From NCBI GenBank assembly GCA_029783825.1, contig JAREIK010002254.1, positions 853,169 through 917,168 of the forward strand: a stretch of DNA of 64,000 nucleotides, read 5' to 3'. Positions 13,751 through 24,337 of this stretch are shown here, in pieces; position 1 is the stretch's first letter, and each line of letters opens with the position of its first letter. Both the position numbers and the translations under genes were made by a program. Below the pieces are notes generated by a model. That model was not told the DNA's origin. It did not search any database and saw only the letters and a list, made by a program, of their open reading frames with translations. Source of the stretch: Sapria himalayana. Lineage: Eukaryota > Streptophyta > Magnoliopsida > Malpighiales > Rafflesiaceae.

Positions 13751-15916
13751 TTATAATATGCAAATGATAGGAATAATTTTTTATATCTGCATATTTATTT
13801 TTATATTAAAATATGATTTAGGGATCGAAAATGGTAAAGAATGATATTATAAGTTTTAAGGAGAAAGTTAGACTAGTTCAAACCTTATAGAAATTTGCTT
13901 ATTTTTTATTTCTTTCATTTATCTCTTCATTTAATGACTTCTCTTTTGTTTCTCTTCTTCTTTCTCATATGTCTTTGGTTCTTCCTCATTTCTTTACCAA
14001 AATAATTGAAATAAAATACAGAATTTATGATTTTTGGTAAAAATTTATTCTATGAAGTGATTAAGCTAAATAAACCCTTCATTTCTTCTATTATAAGTTT
14101 TAATAGAACACAATCCTGGAAGGGTTGTAATATTGACAATTAAGGTTAGGGTTGAGGTTAGCTAATGTATTTTTTATTTTCATTCTTAATTTCTAAAATT
14201 AGGCTTGCAATTACATTAATTCTAAATCTTATTTTCCTTTTATTTTTATTTGTGTTTGAATTGTGGTTATAAAGCTCATATTGAAATATTAGAGATATTT
14301 TTTGATGTTTAAGACATGAAAAAAAATTCTTTTAAGGTATAAAATCTTTAGAAACTTGTGTGAAATTTTATAGTTTATATTATTTGTTACATGTACATAC
14401 TTTTTGATATGTAGTGTTTATATATGTGGTCATAAGCCATTTGTTTTTATTTCTTTGAAATAAATTTTATGAAATTTAAATTATTTAATTAAGGTATATG
14501 ATTAATTGATAGAAACTCATAAATTCGATACTATGAGATGACATTTTGATAGATTTAGAGATGCAATTACCCGTGTATTTTTTTTAGAGAAAGCTATTTT
14601 TTCTAAAATTAGGAAAATAGCATTTGATTGTGTATAAATGATGTCAAATATCATAGTTGATTGTTAATTTGGATAATTTTGAAATGGTATTATGCTAATA
14701 TGCCATAGATTTTGTGTAAATAATTTTACTTTTATATGTAAATATTTAAATTAAATAGTTTATACATATTCATTATATTCTCTAGAATTCAATCCATTTT
14801 AAATGGCTAAATATAAGAGATATTGATCTATTTTTTTTATTTGTTTCATCTAAAATTTTGAGGTTGTGAGTGTTTTAGAAAATGAAACTAATATAAAAAA
14901 TGGGAAGAGAACTTTTTTTTAAACTCGTCTATAGTTTTCAAGAGACATGCGGTCAATTAGAGATAGTATTATTTACAATTAATGTATTTCTTTGTTTTTC
15001 AATATAAATATTCATTTATTTTGGATTAATATTTTTAATAAATCCTTTTCTATTTATTTTGACTTATACATTTTGAGTAATTTACTGAATTTTTAGAAAC
15101 TCGCCTATAAAATCCAAAAACAAATCAAATTGGATTTCAAAGCTTTTTAAATCTTATTAAATTTAGATAATCAAACAAAATACATTGCAACTCCCGAGTG
15201 AGAGTGCCCCATAACTGCTCTCTCAATTAACATTAATAATGAGTTGATATCACACATAAATATTGATATTAATAGTAAGTTGATGTTACACAAAATACCA
15301 ACTATCTACATAATTTTGCCCCTTCATTTGTGTTCTTCCTTATTCTCCTGCTAATTCATCAACAATGTGCTTCTAATATCTAGCACACTTAGGATTTTCA
15401 TGTCTAGGGTTTATGCTACTTTATTATATTAGTTATTATGTGTGGCCTACCCCTGCGGTGCACAATTAGTTGCTCTTGTGCATGCCTAACATGTTCATAT
15501 TGTGCACTTATTATTTTCCCTAGGGTTTACGCCAACCTTGGTCTTCCATGATAAAATATAACCAAGGGATATAAATAACACACAATAATCCTCAATGAAA
15601 TGAACTCAATTGTCAGATCCAACATTGTGATGAATTATAGTGATTATTGTTTCTCATTCACAAAGGTATAATCAAACTCATATGACATGAACATTTGAAA
15701 TCTTCATAATTGAATGTCATTGTGTATGTAGTATTTGTCACAAAAAGACATGGCCTAAAATATACTATAGCAATATCTGATCAATCATATGGTTTTGTAA
15801 TGGTGCATGTGAGTGCTCATTCCACATTGATAATTAGTTATGTGAAGTATGATAATAATGAAATCTAACACAACATTCACCCCCTCTTGGAGATTCAATA
15901 GAATAATATTTCACAG
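13751..15916. other. AT-rich non-coding stretch
   Basis: About 2.2 kb in which I see no gene, element end or repeat array. Its last part would be the end of intron 1 of the glycosylase pseudogene that follows, since a splice-acceptor-like TTTCACAG closes it at 15916. Confidence 0.5.
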
Positions 15917-16245
15917 ATAGAAGCTTACCAATCATATGATTTAGATTGTCATGGAAGATTTGGGGTCATTGCTCGAACAGCACCAGTTGTAAGATCAAAT
16001 GTAGCTATGCATGTTGTTTTGATTTTAGAATATGGGAAACAACAAAACAATTAATGAAACTTGATCAATTTGGATACTGGAAATGGTTTATGATACTATT
16101 TGTTTTTGGGAGAGTTTGGACCATGAGAGCAACCTATGTTTATCTTTTCCATGGTATGCATTCAATGTTCAATGTTGTAGCTGACAAAAAAAGATTTGAT
16201 GTTGTTATTATGATGCAATATTGTGCTCTTGCTACTAGTATTTCT
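15917..16245 (+). pseudogene. DNA-3-methyladenine glycosylase, exons 2-3 (pseudogene)
   Basis: Exon 2 is 15917-15988, 72 bp in phase 0, with acceptor TTTCACAG before it and donor GTAAGA after it. It reads IEAYQSYDLDCHGRFGVIAR and then TAPV: the AAG-family segment with the catalytic Glu of the EAY motif and the CHGRFG/RTAP block. After a 126-bp intron, exon 3 begins at 16115 (TTTGGACC after GGGAGAG). It contains TYVYLFHGMHSMFNVVADK and later VVIMMQYCALA, aligning with the YVYL.YG.H...N.V core. The enzyme family excises alkylated purines in base-excision repair. A 1-bp deletion between FGP and YVYL breaks the frame, an in-frame TGA follows CCA, and the position of the intercalating Tyr (Tyr162 in human AAG) is His. 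No further exons found. The first exon is not upstream within this window; an intact exon 1 lies 30 kb downstream, so this is a separate, dead copy. Confidence 0.82.
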
Positions 16246-17339
16246 TTATCTATTGGATGCCATTTATGTATTCTTATGTGGAATGATGAGTGGAATTTTG
16301 TTATTTCAGCAACATCCCCCAATTATTCTTGTAAATTGATTCTCTTCTTGTTTTTTGGGGGCATATATATTTTTCAATTCAAACAAGAACATACATGTTT
16401 TCATTTGTCATGGACTGCTTCTCATTGGCAGAATAATTTGAATTTAAATATTTAAATCCTAGTGACTTTTTCTTAAGAGTTAAGTTAATATTTTTGTTTG
16501 GGATTACACACATACAATTTCATCATATCTCATAAGAACTTCAAAATTAAATGTATTTGAGCTAGAATAATATTATGATGATTAATTATCTGTGAAGTTA
16601 TTATATTATATACATTTGGTAAAGGTCATGTCTTGATGTAATAATAAATATTTTTGTTCAAGAGAGTAGGTTTTAGTTTTGAAACTCATAAGATATAATC
16701 TCTCCAAATTGTTGGGGAAAATAATCTAGATATTATTCTTGATCTTGTACTACAATGGAAGCCTTGTGCACTAGCTATGTTCTCATCCTTAATCACTTAA
16801 TATTTAATTAATTTATGTTGTTATGTATTCAATATGGGCTACTATAAAATTCAAGTCATGTATATAAATATAATGTTTATTTGTACCAAAACATTTTGCT
16901 TTTTTTTTTATTTTTCAAGCATGATATTTGAGAAACTTTTCTTATTGTGATGGTTGATCCAAACCAAAAACAAACTAGAATTGGTGTTAGTCTCATGATA
17001 ATCAACCATAAATGGGTATCAAATCTTGATTCATGTTATGCTAGAGCAATTTAAGTAGTAAGCATGCAGAATACTTTTGAAGATTAGCCTCTTTGATCAC
17101 ATGAATTGTTAGGAGTAAGTAGATAAGTTTAGTGGATACTATATTTAAAAGACATGTAAACATGTCTTGTCTTCTAAAATGATCTTGGAATTTTTCCTAG
17201 GTGAGGATTTGAATACTTAGCACAACTCATAGGATTCTTTATTACTTATAGTTTTTTCCTAAGTGAGTATTTAAATAGGTTTGTAAGTAATGATAGAGTT
17301 GTGCTTGAGATGAAAAAGAACTCACGAGGGTTCATAGAA
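16246..17339. other. AT-rich stretch after the glycosylase pseudogene
   Basis: The open frame spanning 15946-16455 continues to 16455 by chance; past 16245 its translation no longer resembles glycosylase. I looked for later glycosylase exons here and found none. Confidence 0.5.
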
Positions 17340-18650
17340 GCAATAAATTAATTAAAAATAAAAGTAATATAGATTAAAAGAGAATTCATTTTTGATGAAA
17401 ATCTTACTCTCTCTAGAATTGACTTTTTCAATGCTTATTAATACATATACTGACTTGAAAGGATAATCATCATGATTTGTACTCTTTAAAAAATGAGTAA
17501 TATTCAAAAAAGGTAATATCAATATTAACTAATACTCAATTTATCTTAGACAAGTAGCCCATTTTTTTGAGTACGGAGTAACAAATAAAAACATATTTTA
17601 TCATCTAAATATTTGTTTTATTATGTCCTAAAAAAAATCTTGAACAAAATAAGTATTCAATAAAACTTTAAAAAGTTAATTGAATAATCTTTCTCTGAGA
17701 TATAATAGCTAAAAAAGCACATGAAGAGCAACAAATAGAAAAATATTCTAATCATCTTTACTAAATATCTATTCTTTTTCTTTGTCAGCATGATTTATGA
17801 TCTTTTAATTAATATAATAAATATTGAATTTTCTAGACATATGCACTAAGGTATTGTTAATGTTAATGATTTTTAAATTTTCATTAAATTTATTTTTTAC
17901 TTTTTTATAAAATAGGAGAAATAAAACATATGAGATCTGCACCATAAATGAATAAGAAATCTCTAAATAAAATGTGTAGAATCATTAATAAAGATAATGA
18001 AATATTATAATTTAACATAGATACGTCTCAAATACTAGTATTAAGAATTATTAACTTGATTAGAGATGAACAATCAAGTTAAGAATGAACAAGAAGTAAT
18101 TCAATAATACTCATATATAGTAGGAACCTAATCATAAAAGTGACAATTACGTATCTTCATACTCAATCCTAGAGAAATTTTTTCTTTGTCTTCTAATCTT
18201 GGTAAATAATTTTTGTACTAGAAAAGATAATATTAGAAGTAAGTTGTTTAAAGAGATAACACAAAAAAAAATTATTCAAATATTGATAAAACAATATAAC
18301 ATAGAAGCAATAAAGTATTTAATTGAATATTATGGTAATCATGAGTTTTAGATAACTTATCATTGACTATTACAACATTTAAAAAACATAAATAAAATGT
18401 AGTAAAAAGATAATTACTTGTGATATGACAATTGAACCTTAATTTAATAATTTGAGTTTAGGGTGAAAAGATGAATCATGAGAGCTATAATACATGAAAA
18501 ATAAATAGTATATGTCTTTTTACTAGCGAGAAATTTTATATATTCATCTCTAATAAAGATCATAGTGAGGAATCTTTATGTAGACCCTTAGATGGCTACC
18601 TTAGCTTGCTTACCTTGCTCAATAATTCATAATAATCTAAGTCACTTCTT
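17340..18650 (-). mobile_element. Decayed Copia fragment, minus strand, relic 3
   Basis: Linker-like sequence at 17380-17530 resembles 9590-9730. Integrase-like sequence at 17700-17860 resembles 12840-13040. The gag-like block at 18520-18610 (GTAGACCCTTAGATGGCTACC) resembles those near 11480 and 13670. The order is the same as in relics 1 and 2, so this is a third partial copy on the same strand. Confidence 0.55.
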
Positions 18651-19060
18651 TTAAAACAACATGTAATACTTCTCTATGGTATGGCAACTTCTCCAACATT
18701 GTGTTCATAGTGTTGAAAATCTTTTGCCTATACCTCTATCTCTTCTATGATTGATTCTCTCCATGCCTCCAACATTTGTTGTATAAATTTTCTCTCCATT
18801 GAATCTCTATTTCTTTCATTTTGACAAATACTAAACTATTCAATGATAGATTCTGAAATGGAAAAGAAAAATATGTTCACTTAGAATTTGACTATAAAAT
18901 CCTGCAAAACTATCAAATAGAGAATGCAAGATCATGCCAAAAAGTTTCTTCTTTTGTCTTACTCTTAAAAATGTAAAATCAGTCCTCCTTTGACTAGGAA
19001 TATCTTTAGAAATGGCATGGATAGTTGTGAGAAAAGTGCGAAATAAGTAGTGATATGTGC
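18651..19060. other. Unassigned AT-rich stretch
   Basis: Nothing recognised. A 144-codon minus-strand open frame at 18840-19274 overlaps the tandem repeat that follows and has no family signature. Confidence 0.4.
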
Positions 19061-19304
19061 TGACTATCTTAGCTCGTCTTATATCAATTCTATTACATGA
19101 GAAACCATGTCTTATATTTTTGTTTGTCTTGTTGAATAAAATGCGGTTGCACGTTCTTATATCATGTTGCATGTCAAGCATGGTGACTATCTTAGCTCCT
19201 CTATTATCAATTATATTACCTAATAAACTATGTCTTAAATTTTTTTTTGTCTTGTTGAATAAATGATGTTGCAAGTTCTCATATCATGTTGCATGTTAAT
19301 CAAG
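19061..19304 (+). repeat. 123-bp tandem duplication
   Basis: TGACTATCTTAGCTC starts at 19061 and again at 19184, and the two units stay alignable to about 19304 (GTCTTGTTGAATAAA and ATATCATGTTGCATGT in both). The unit produces repeated blocks in open frames on both strands, which I treat as chance. Confidence 0.8.
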
Positions 19305-19960
19305 TAATGGAAATGAACTACAATCTTTTCTCAATAGATTTCCTTGAGATAATTAGTAATTAAGAGTCAGTCAAAAACCAAGTTTCATTTGTTTCATTAT
19401 TGCGAGACTTCTCTATCAAGTGGTTAAATTTCTCCTAACTAAAAAAGAATATCCAAACTTTAATAATTGACCTTGTATAATTCTTCTATTCGAGTTTTTA
19501 TAGAGCAATAATTGATTTTTTTGCTTTTTTATTAGTTTTAATAAGAATACACATGAAATACATGATAACACCTCACTATACATATTGCATACACATTGTT
19601 GCACCATACAAACATTGCTCCACTTCATGAACATTTCACTTTATAATTACACAACACTACCCGCATGCAACTCCACTGTTACTTACCACAAGATTACATC
19701 CATTATTGAACACACTTACACTTTACATGCACATGCTTACACATGTTAGATGCATAATGTCGACACACTATTTGTATCAATGCACTCTTCATTGCACCTT
19801 GCTGATGCTAATAGTTGGTTGGCATCATGAAAAACTATGTCGACATGCTTATACTCTCTCTCCTTTAATATTCTAGTATTTAATATATTCTAGCTTTGAT
19901 ATATGATATATAATACAAGCATAAACTCACTATATCCAAAAATTAAAATAATATAACTCT
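19305..19960. other. AT-rich non-coding stretch
   Basis: No gene or element boundary seen. The 19416-19634 minus-strand frame is unremarkable. Confidence 0.4.
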
Positions 19961-20480
19961 CATAATTTAGGTGCAACATTTGGATTCACACTTATCAGAG
20001 GTTCTTTGTGAAATGGGTCATGGTAAAAAAAGTAATGTTCACACCCACTAAAATCCTATTTATCTCTGGTAAAAAAATACTTGTACTCTATTTGAGTATT
20101 TGAGTATCTAAGGAAGAAACTTCTCAAAGAAATAAATATCGACTTGTCCATTCCTAGATATTGATAGAGAACAAAATATATGCATCAAAAAATTCTAGAA
20201 GATAAGCTAAATAGTATCTATCCATGATATTTGATATAAAAAGATATATTCTAAGAAAGAATAGAATAATTAAGAGGACATTTGATTTATGTGATAAATT
20301 ATAGTTAAAATAATATCTATCCAAAAATACTTCATAATACTCTTCCCAAGTAGTAGTGTATAAGCTCTCTTAATCAGATGCATATTCTTCCTTTTGATAA
20401 TCCCATTAATTTGGGGTGTGTTGGCACATGAAGTATGAAGAATCCATTCACCTAGTTCTAGTGTCAATGTCAATCATCCA
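19961..20480 (-). pseudogene. Copia integrase C-terminal fragment, relic 4
   Basis: The minus-strand frame at 20270-20473 is open and clearly Copia integrase. It contains HTSCANTPQINGIIKRKN, matching the TPQQNGVAERKN box with the integrase catalytic Glu region (E replaced by K in IIKRKN), then LLLGKSIMKYFW and YHINQMSS. The sequence from about 19961 to 20130 is probably the linker that would follow. No protease or gag was identified beyond it. Same strand and family type as the relics at 7.9-18.6 kb. Confidence 0.8.
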
Positions 20481-21479
20481 CCATCAACAACTAATAGGAT
20501 ACTTAAAAATAGATTTTTCATTATTATGCTTAATGTAAATATAATTGATTTTAAAAATCATTGATTGATAGAGATTTCTATCAATAAAATTTTTAGCACT
20601 TTCTCTTGTTTGTCATGTAACATCTTAAATATTAATGTTTTGATAATTTCTTTTGAATTATCATTTGGAAAAATTTGAAAGATAATTAAAAATAAAAAAA
20701 ACTTCACTAACATTACATATAATTAAGGTGATTACATATCTAAGAAATTAGAAACATGCTAAAAAATAGTATAAAATGCAATGCAATATAAAAATGTAAC
20801 CTTGTAATTCAAGGAGATACATATGACAAAGTGTTTTAGAATGTTAATTGTTGATGTTTGTTAAAATTTAATTTTTTTTAGTTTAATTTTTTTTCTTTTT
20901 CTTTTTTTTAATACTTTGATGAAAGCACTCAACTTGTCTATAAACTTCAATATGGTATCATAGCTGTTAGTATTTTTCTTTGGTGCTTGGGAAAGGGTTG
21001 CAAATCATAAGAGTGATGGTGCTTTCATTGTTCATATGCACCATGTCCTATTATCACATACTCTATACGTGTGACTTAAATGAAAAGGAGAAATTATCAA
21101 TAAGGGTGAGTTGCGATAAAGTATTACCAGTAAAGGTGAGAAAGAATAATAATTTTTTCAAAGGACCGGTCAAAATACCTTTTTTATCGACTATTTTTAA
21201 AAAAAATATCAAATTTTATCTACACAATCATAGATAGAGAAAAAAATGAAAATATCATTTTGTGTTTTTTTATAACATGCATGAAACTTAAAATATGAAT
21301 CTAATGCAAATATAAAGAAAATGGTGGTGTCATCATTGTGGATGAACATCAAACTTGAAAAACTTATGAAATTTACAACAACGTATATATATGTTATCTT
21401 AATTTATATGTATATGTTTTCATAGATTATGAAACATTCAAGTTATGAAAAACTTATGTATCTTAAGCTTTATTGACTT
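20481..21479. other. AT-rich non-coding stretch
   Basis: Poly-T-rich stretch near 20870-20910. The plus-strand 85-codon frame at 20980-21237 has no recognisable motif and is not called as a gene. Confidence 0.4.
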
Positions 21480-21571
21480 ACACACACACACACACACACA
21501 CACATATTAGATGTATTAGAGGTATATATAGGGTATTAGAGGTATATATAGGGTATTAGAGGTATATACAA
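21480..21571 (+). repeat. CA microsatellite plus 20-bp tandem repeat
   Basis: A (CA)12 run occupies 21480-21504. It is followed from 21512 by three copies of a 20-bp unit close to GGTATTAGAGGTATATATAG. Confidence 0.85.
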
Positions 21572-21834
21572 CATGGTATTATAGGTATCCTAGAAAAGTG
21601 ATAAATTCCTCAATGTATAGTGCACGTTGGGCAATGGGAGTGTGCAGTACATTTCCAAAGTGTGTTGTTGATGATTTCTATATTTTCAAATTTGGTTTTC
21701 CACAATTAGCTTGTGCCAATCATATGATTGATTATTTTCATATTTATGAAGTGTGTGGTTGCTAATTTTCAAGTTTCCAAATATGCTTTTGCACAATTAA
21801 CTTGTTGTCACAGACTTATCATGTCTGCCTATGA

Positions 21835-23060
21835 CCAAAGTTGAAAGACTTAATTGAATATCAAGCTTATTGATAGATTTGAGTAGAAAAGTATGAGAGT
21901 GCTCCAATAGATGAGTGTAAGTGTATTGAAGGTGATGTTTCTTTGGAGTTTAGGCATGCCAACTCTATTATGTACAGGGCACTTATTGCTAATCATGGAC
22001 TTGATTAGCGATAATAAACTAGTCGCTACACAAACTAGTCATGAGTTGGAGCCACTCTTCTAATAAGCCTGGGAAGGGCAAAACTAGTCAACATTGAGGA
22101 ATGGAGGGTATTAGGGCATGTTGGAGAGTAGCAAGGCAGATTGTATCTCATGAATAGTATTGATTGTGAAACCAAAGAATGGGTTGTATCATTGCATGAA
22201 TGAGTAGGCCTGTGAAAAATAGTATCAAAGAGAGACTTAGAAGATTGTCATCAAGGGGTGTTGCCTTCTATCAATCTTGGTGGCCAAAAGTATATCTCTC
22301 ATACTAATGCATAGTAGCTGATGAAGCTGTGTGTGAAGCTGAAATAAGAGGATTCATGTTCCTCCAGAATGAAAAAAAAATATCAATTGATGTCTAATTA
22401 TGCATAACGGGTACTTACCTATTAGGGGTGGAAGTTTTGCTATATGTGTTTTCGTCTTTCGAGATGAAAGTGAGTGGGGACTCTTTTCATGGCTCTAGGA
22501 AGACATGTCTTTGATGAAAGATGCCCTTTTTGGCACAAATAATCAATAGGGACCTTAATGGATTAAAGCTCATGCAAAGTAGTAATCTTTGGATGTGGAG
22601 ATTGATGAAAGATGCAATGCATTAGGTTGTGCAATATATTGGCTGGGAAAGAATATCATGGACTTATCATGTGCATCCAAGATTGTAGCTAAATACTTTA
22701 TTGAATATCAAGTATACTAATAAGTTTGAGTAGAAATATGTGAAAGTGCTTCGATAAGAGAGTGGAAGTTTATTGAAGGTGGTATTGCTTTGGAGTTTAA
22801 GCATGCAAACCCTATTAAGTTTGGTGAGCTTGTCACTATTTAGAGACTTGACTATGAAAAAAAATTGTTGACCGACATTATACGAATTGGTTGAGAATTG
22901 GAGTCACTCTTCTGATGTGCTTGAGATAAGGTGAAACTAGGCAACATTGAGATATGAAGGGTGGCACGGCATGCTGAATCTCATGATAGTGTTAATTGTG
23001 AGGGTGTCTCGTGGGCTGCATCATTGCGTGAATGAGTAAGCCCGTAACATTATGCAGTGG
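21835..23060 (+). repeat. Direct duplication, period 847 bp
   Basis: About 400 bp at 21835-22230 is repeated at about 22680-23060. Anchor pairs are ATTGAATATCAAG at 21853 and 22700, CTTTGGAGTTTARGCATGC, GAGCCACTCTTCT against GAGTCACTCTTCT, AACATTGAG, and GCATGAATGAGTA against GCGTGAATGAGTA. The copies have diverged with small indels. The spacer (22231-22679) is unassigned. Function unknown; no LTR features seen. Confidence 0.75.
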
Positions 23061-23664
23061 AAATTCTGTTGCCTAAATTCTGAATTTCCAAATTCAATTT
23101 TGCATTGTGAGCTTGTACAGTGGACATTCTACTGCCTAATTTCTGAATTTTCAAATTTGGTTGCCTAATTTCATAGATAATCTGGACAGATTTTTGTCAA
23201 TGGTGATGTGCTAACTTTGGCAGAATTATGGAATTCAATGTTTGGTCACTTGCGTAGAATCCCCAAACACAATTTGGTGAATATTCTGGATTGCTGGACA
23301 AATTTTTTGTTTGTGTTTGCTGACTATGTTTTCAATTATTGACAGAATGTTTTTAGTTTTTTTTAATCTGAATGATGGGTCAAGTTAGAAATTCAATGAT
23401 TATGATATGGAAGCTTTGAAATTGAAATTAAGTATAGTAAGATACCATAGTTAGGATGTAGTTCTTTGGTAATGAGATAATAAATCATCTTACAAATGAA
23501 CCATTCATTGGAGATACAAAATAGAAGTTACAACAAGTTTTTTTTGACTTTTTTTGTGATGTAGTTAGCAATTAAGATGGAATTGCTTATTATCATTAGC
23601 TTTTTTGTATTATATGCCATGCAAGAAATTGTGTGAGTTTGCAGCATTACTATAACTGTCTTAG

Positions 23665-23703
<39 letters not shown>

Positions 23704-23774
23704 GATATGGTTGTTTTAACTTCTCGAGTTGAGACTAGATAGTGTCAGCGAGCTTGAGCATTTTACCACTCAAC
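23061..23774. other. Unassigned stretch with CA microsatellite
   Basis: Two short imperfect repeats around GTGGAAATTCTGTTGCCTAA (23060) and GTGGACATTCTACTGCCTAA (23120). A (CA)n microsatellite lies at 23668-23698. No gene recognised. Confidence 0.5.
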
Positions 23775-24329
23775 TAAAAGTGTCAACAGGGCCGGGCTAG
23801 CCTGGTCCGGCACGAGGCATGACACAATTCTATTGTGCATGGGCTGGCCCGACACGAAATTTTCCGTGCCCATGCTCGCGTCGTGCCTGTCCACGGCACC
23901 AATCATGCCGTGTCATGCCAAGGCCAACCGGGCCTTATGCAGTGTCTGGCCTGATACGGTACTATGGCCCGTAGGCATGGTACCTCGACACGAGCCAAGA
24001 AACCGCATCAGCGGCAGAAGTTGAGCCCGGCGAGCAAGGCTCGCCAAGCCCCGAAAGTGAAGAAGAATTGCGTGGCGCAGCACCGTGGCGATGCACCACC
24101 AAAATGGTGAAACCCTAATTTTTTTTTTTAAATTAGGGTTTCGGCCCGACCAAGCCAAACCCACCGGATTCGTTCCTCGGGCTCGTGCCGGGCTGACTTC
24201 CACAAAACCGTGCCGGGCCATGCACGACACAGTACAGTAACCATGCCGTGCCTAGCCCTGCACGGAAGCACGGTCAGGCCGGCTAAAAATGGGCCGTGTC
24301 GGCCCAGCACGTCCTGTTTGACACCTCTA
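23775..24329. mobile_element. hAT MITE, 555 bp, with perfect 8-bp TSD
   Basis: The element is flanked by identical CACTCAAC at 23767-23774 and 24330-24337. Its right end, inverted, starts TAGAGGTGTCAAACAGG; the left end is a mutated form, TAAAAGTGTCAACAGG. The ends match the autonomous hAT at 49077-52825. The interior is GC-rich with many GGCACGG/CCGTGCC-type words and holds no transposase. Open frames in it are artefacts of high GC. Confidence 0.93.
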
Positions 24330-24337
24330 CACTCAAC

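Noticed and set aside
15946..16455. A 169-codon open frame as one continuous gene
   Set aside because: Its parts are two glycosylase exons plus intron and downstream sequence read through; splice signals at 15989 and 16114 and the frame break in exon 3 show it is not a single coding unit.
21835..23060. Direct repeats as LTRs of a compact retrotransposon
   Set aside because: No TG...CA ends, primer-binding site or purine tract could be located, so I kept it as an unclassified duplication.
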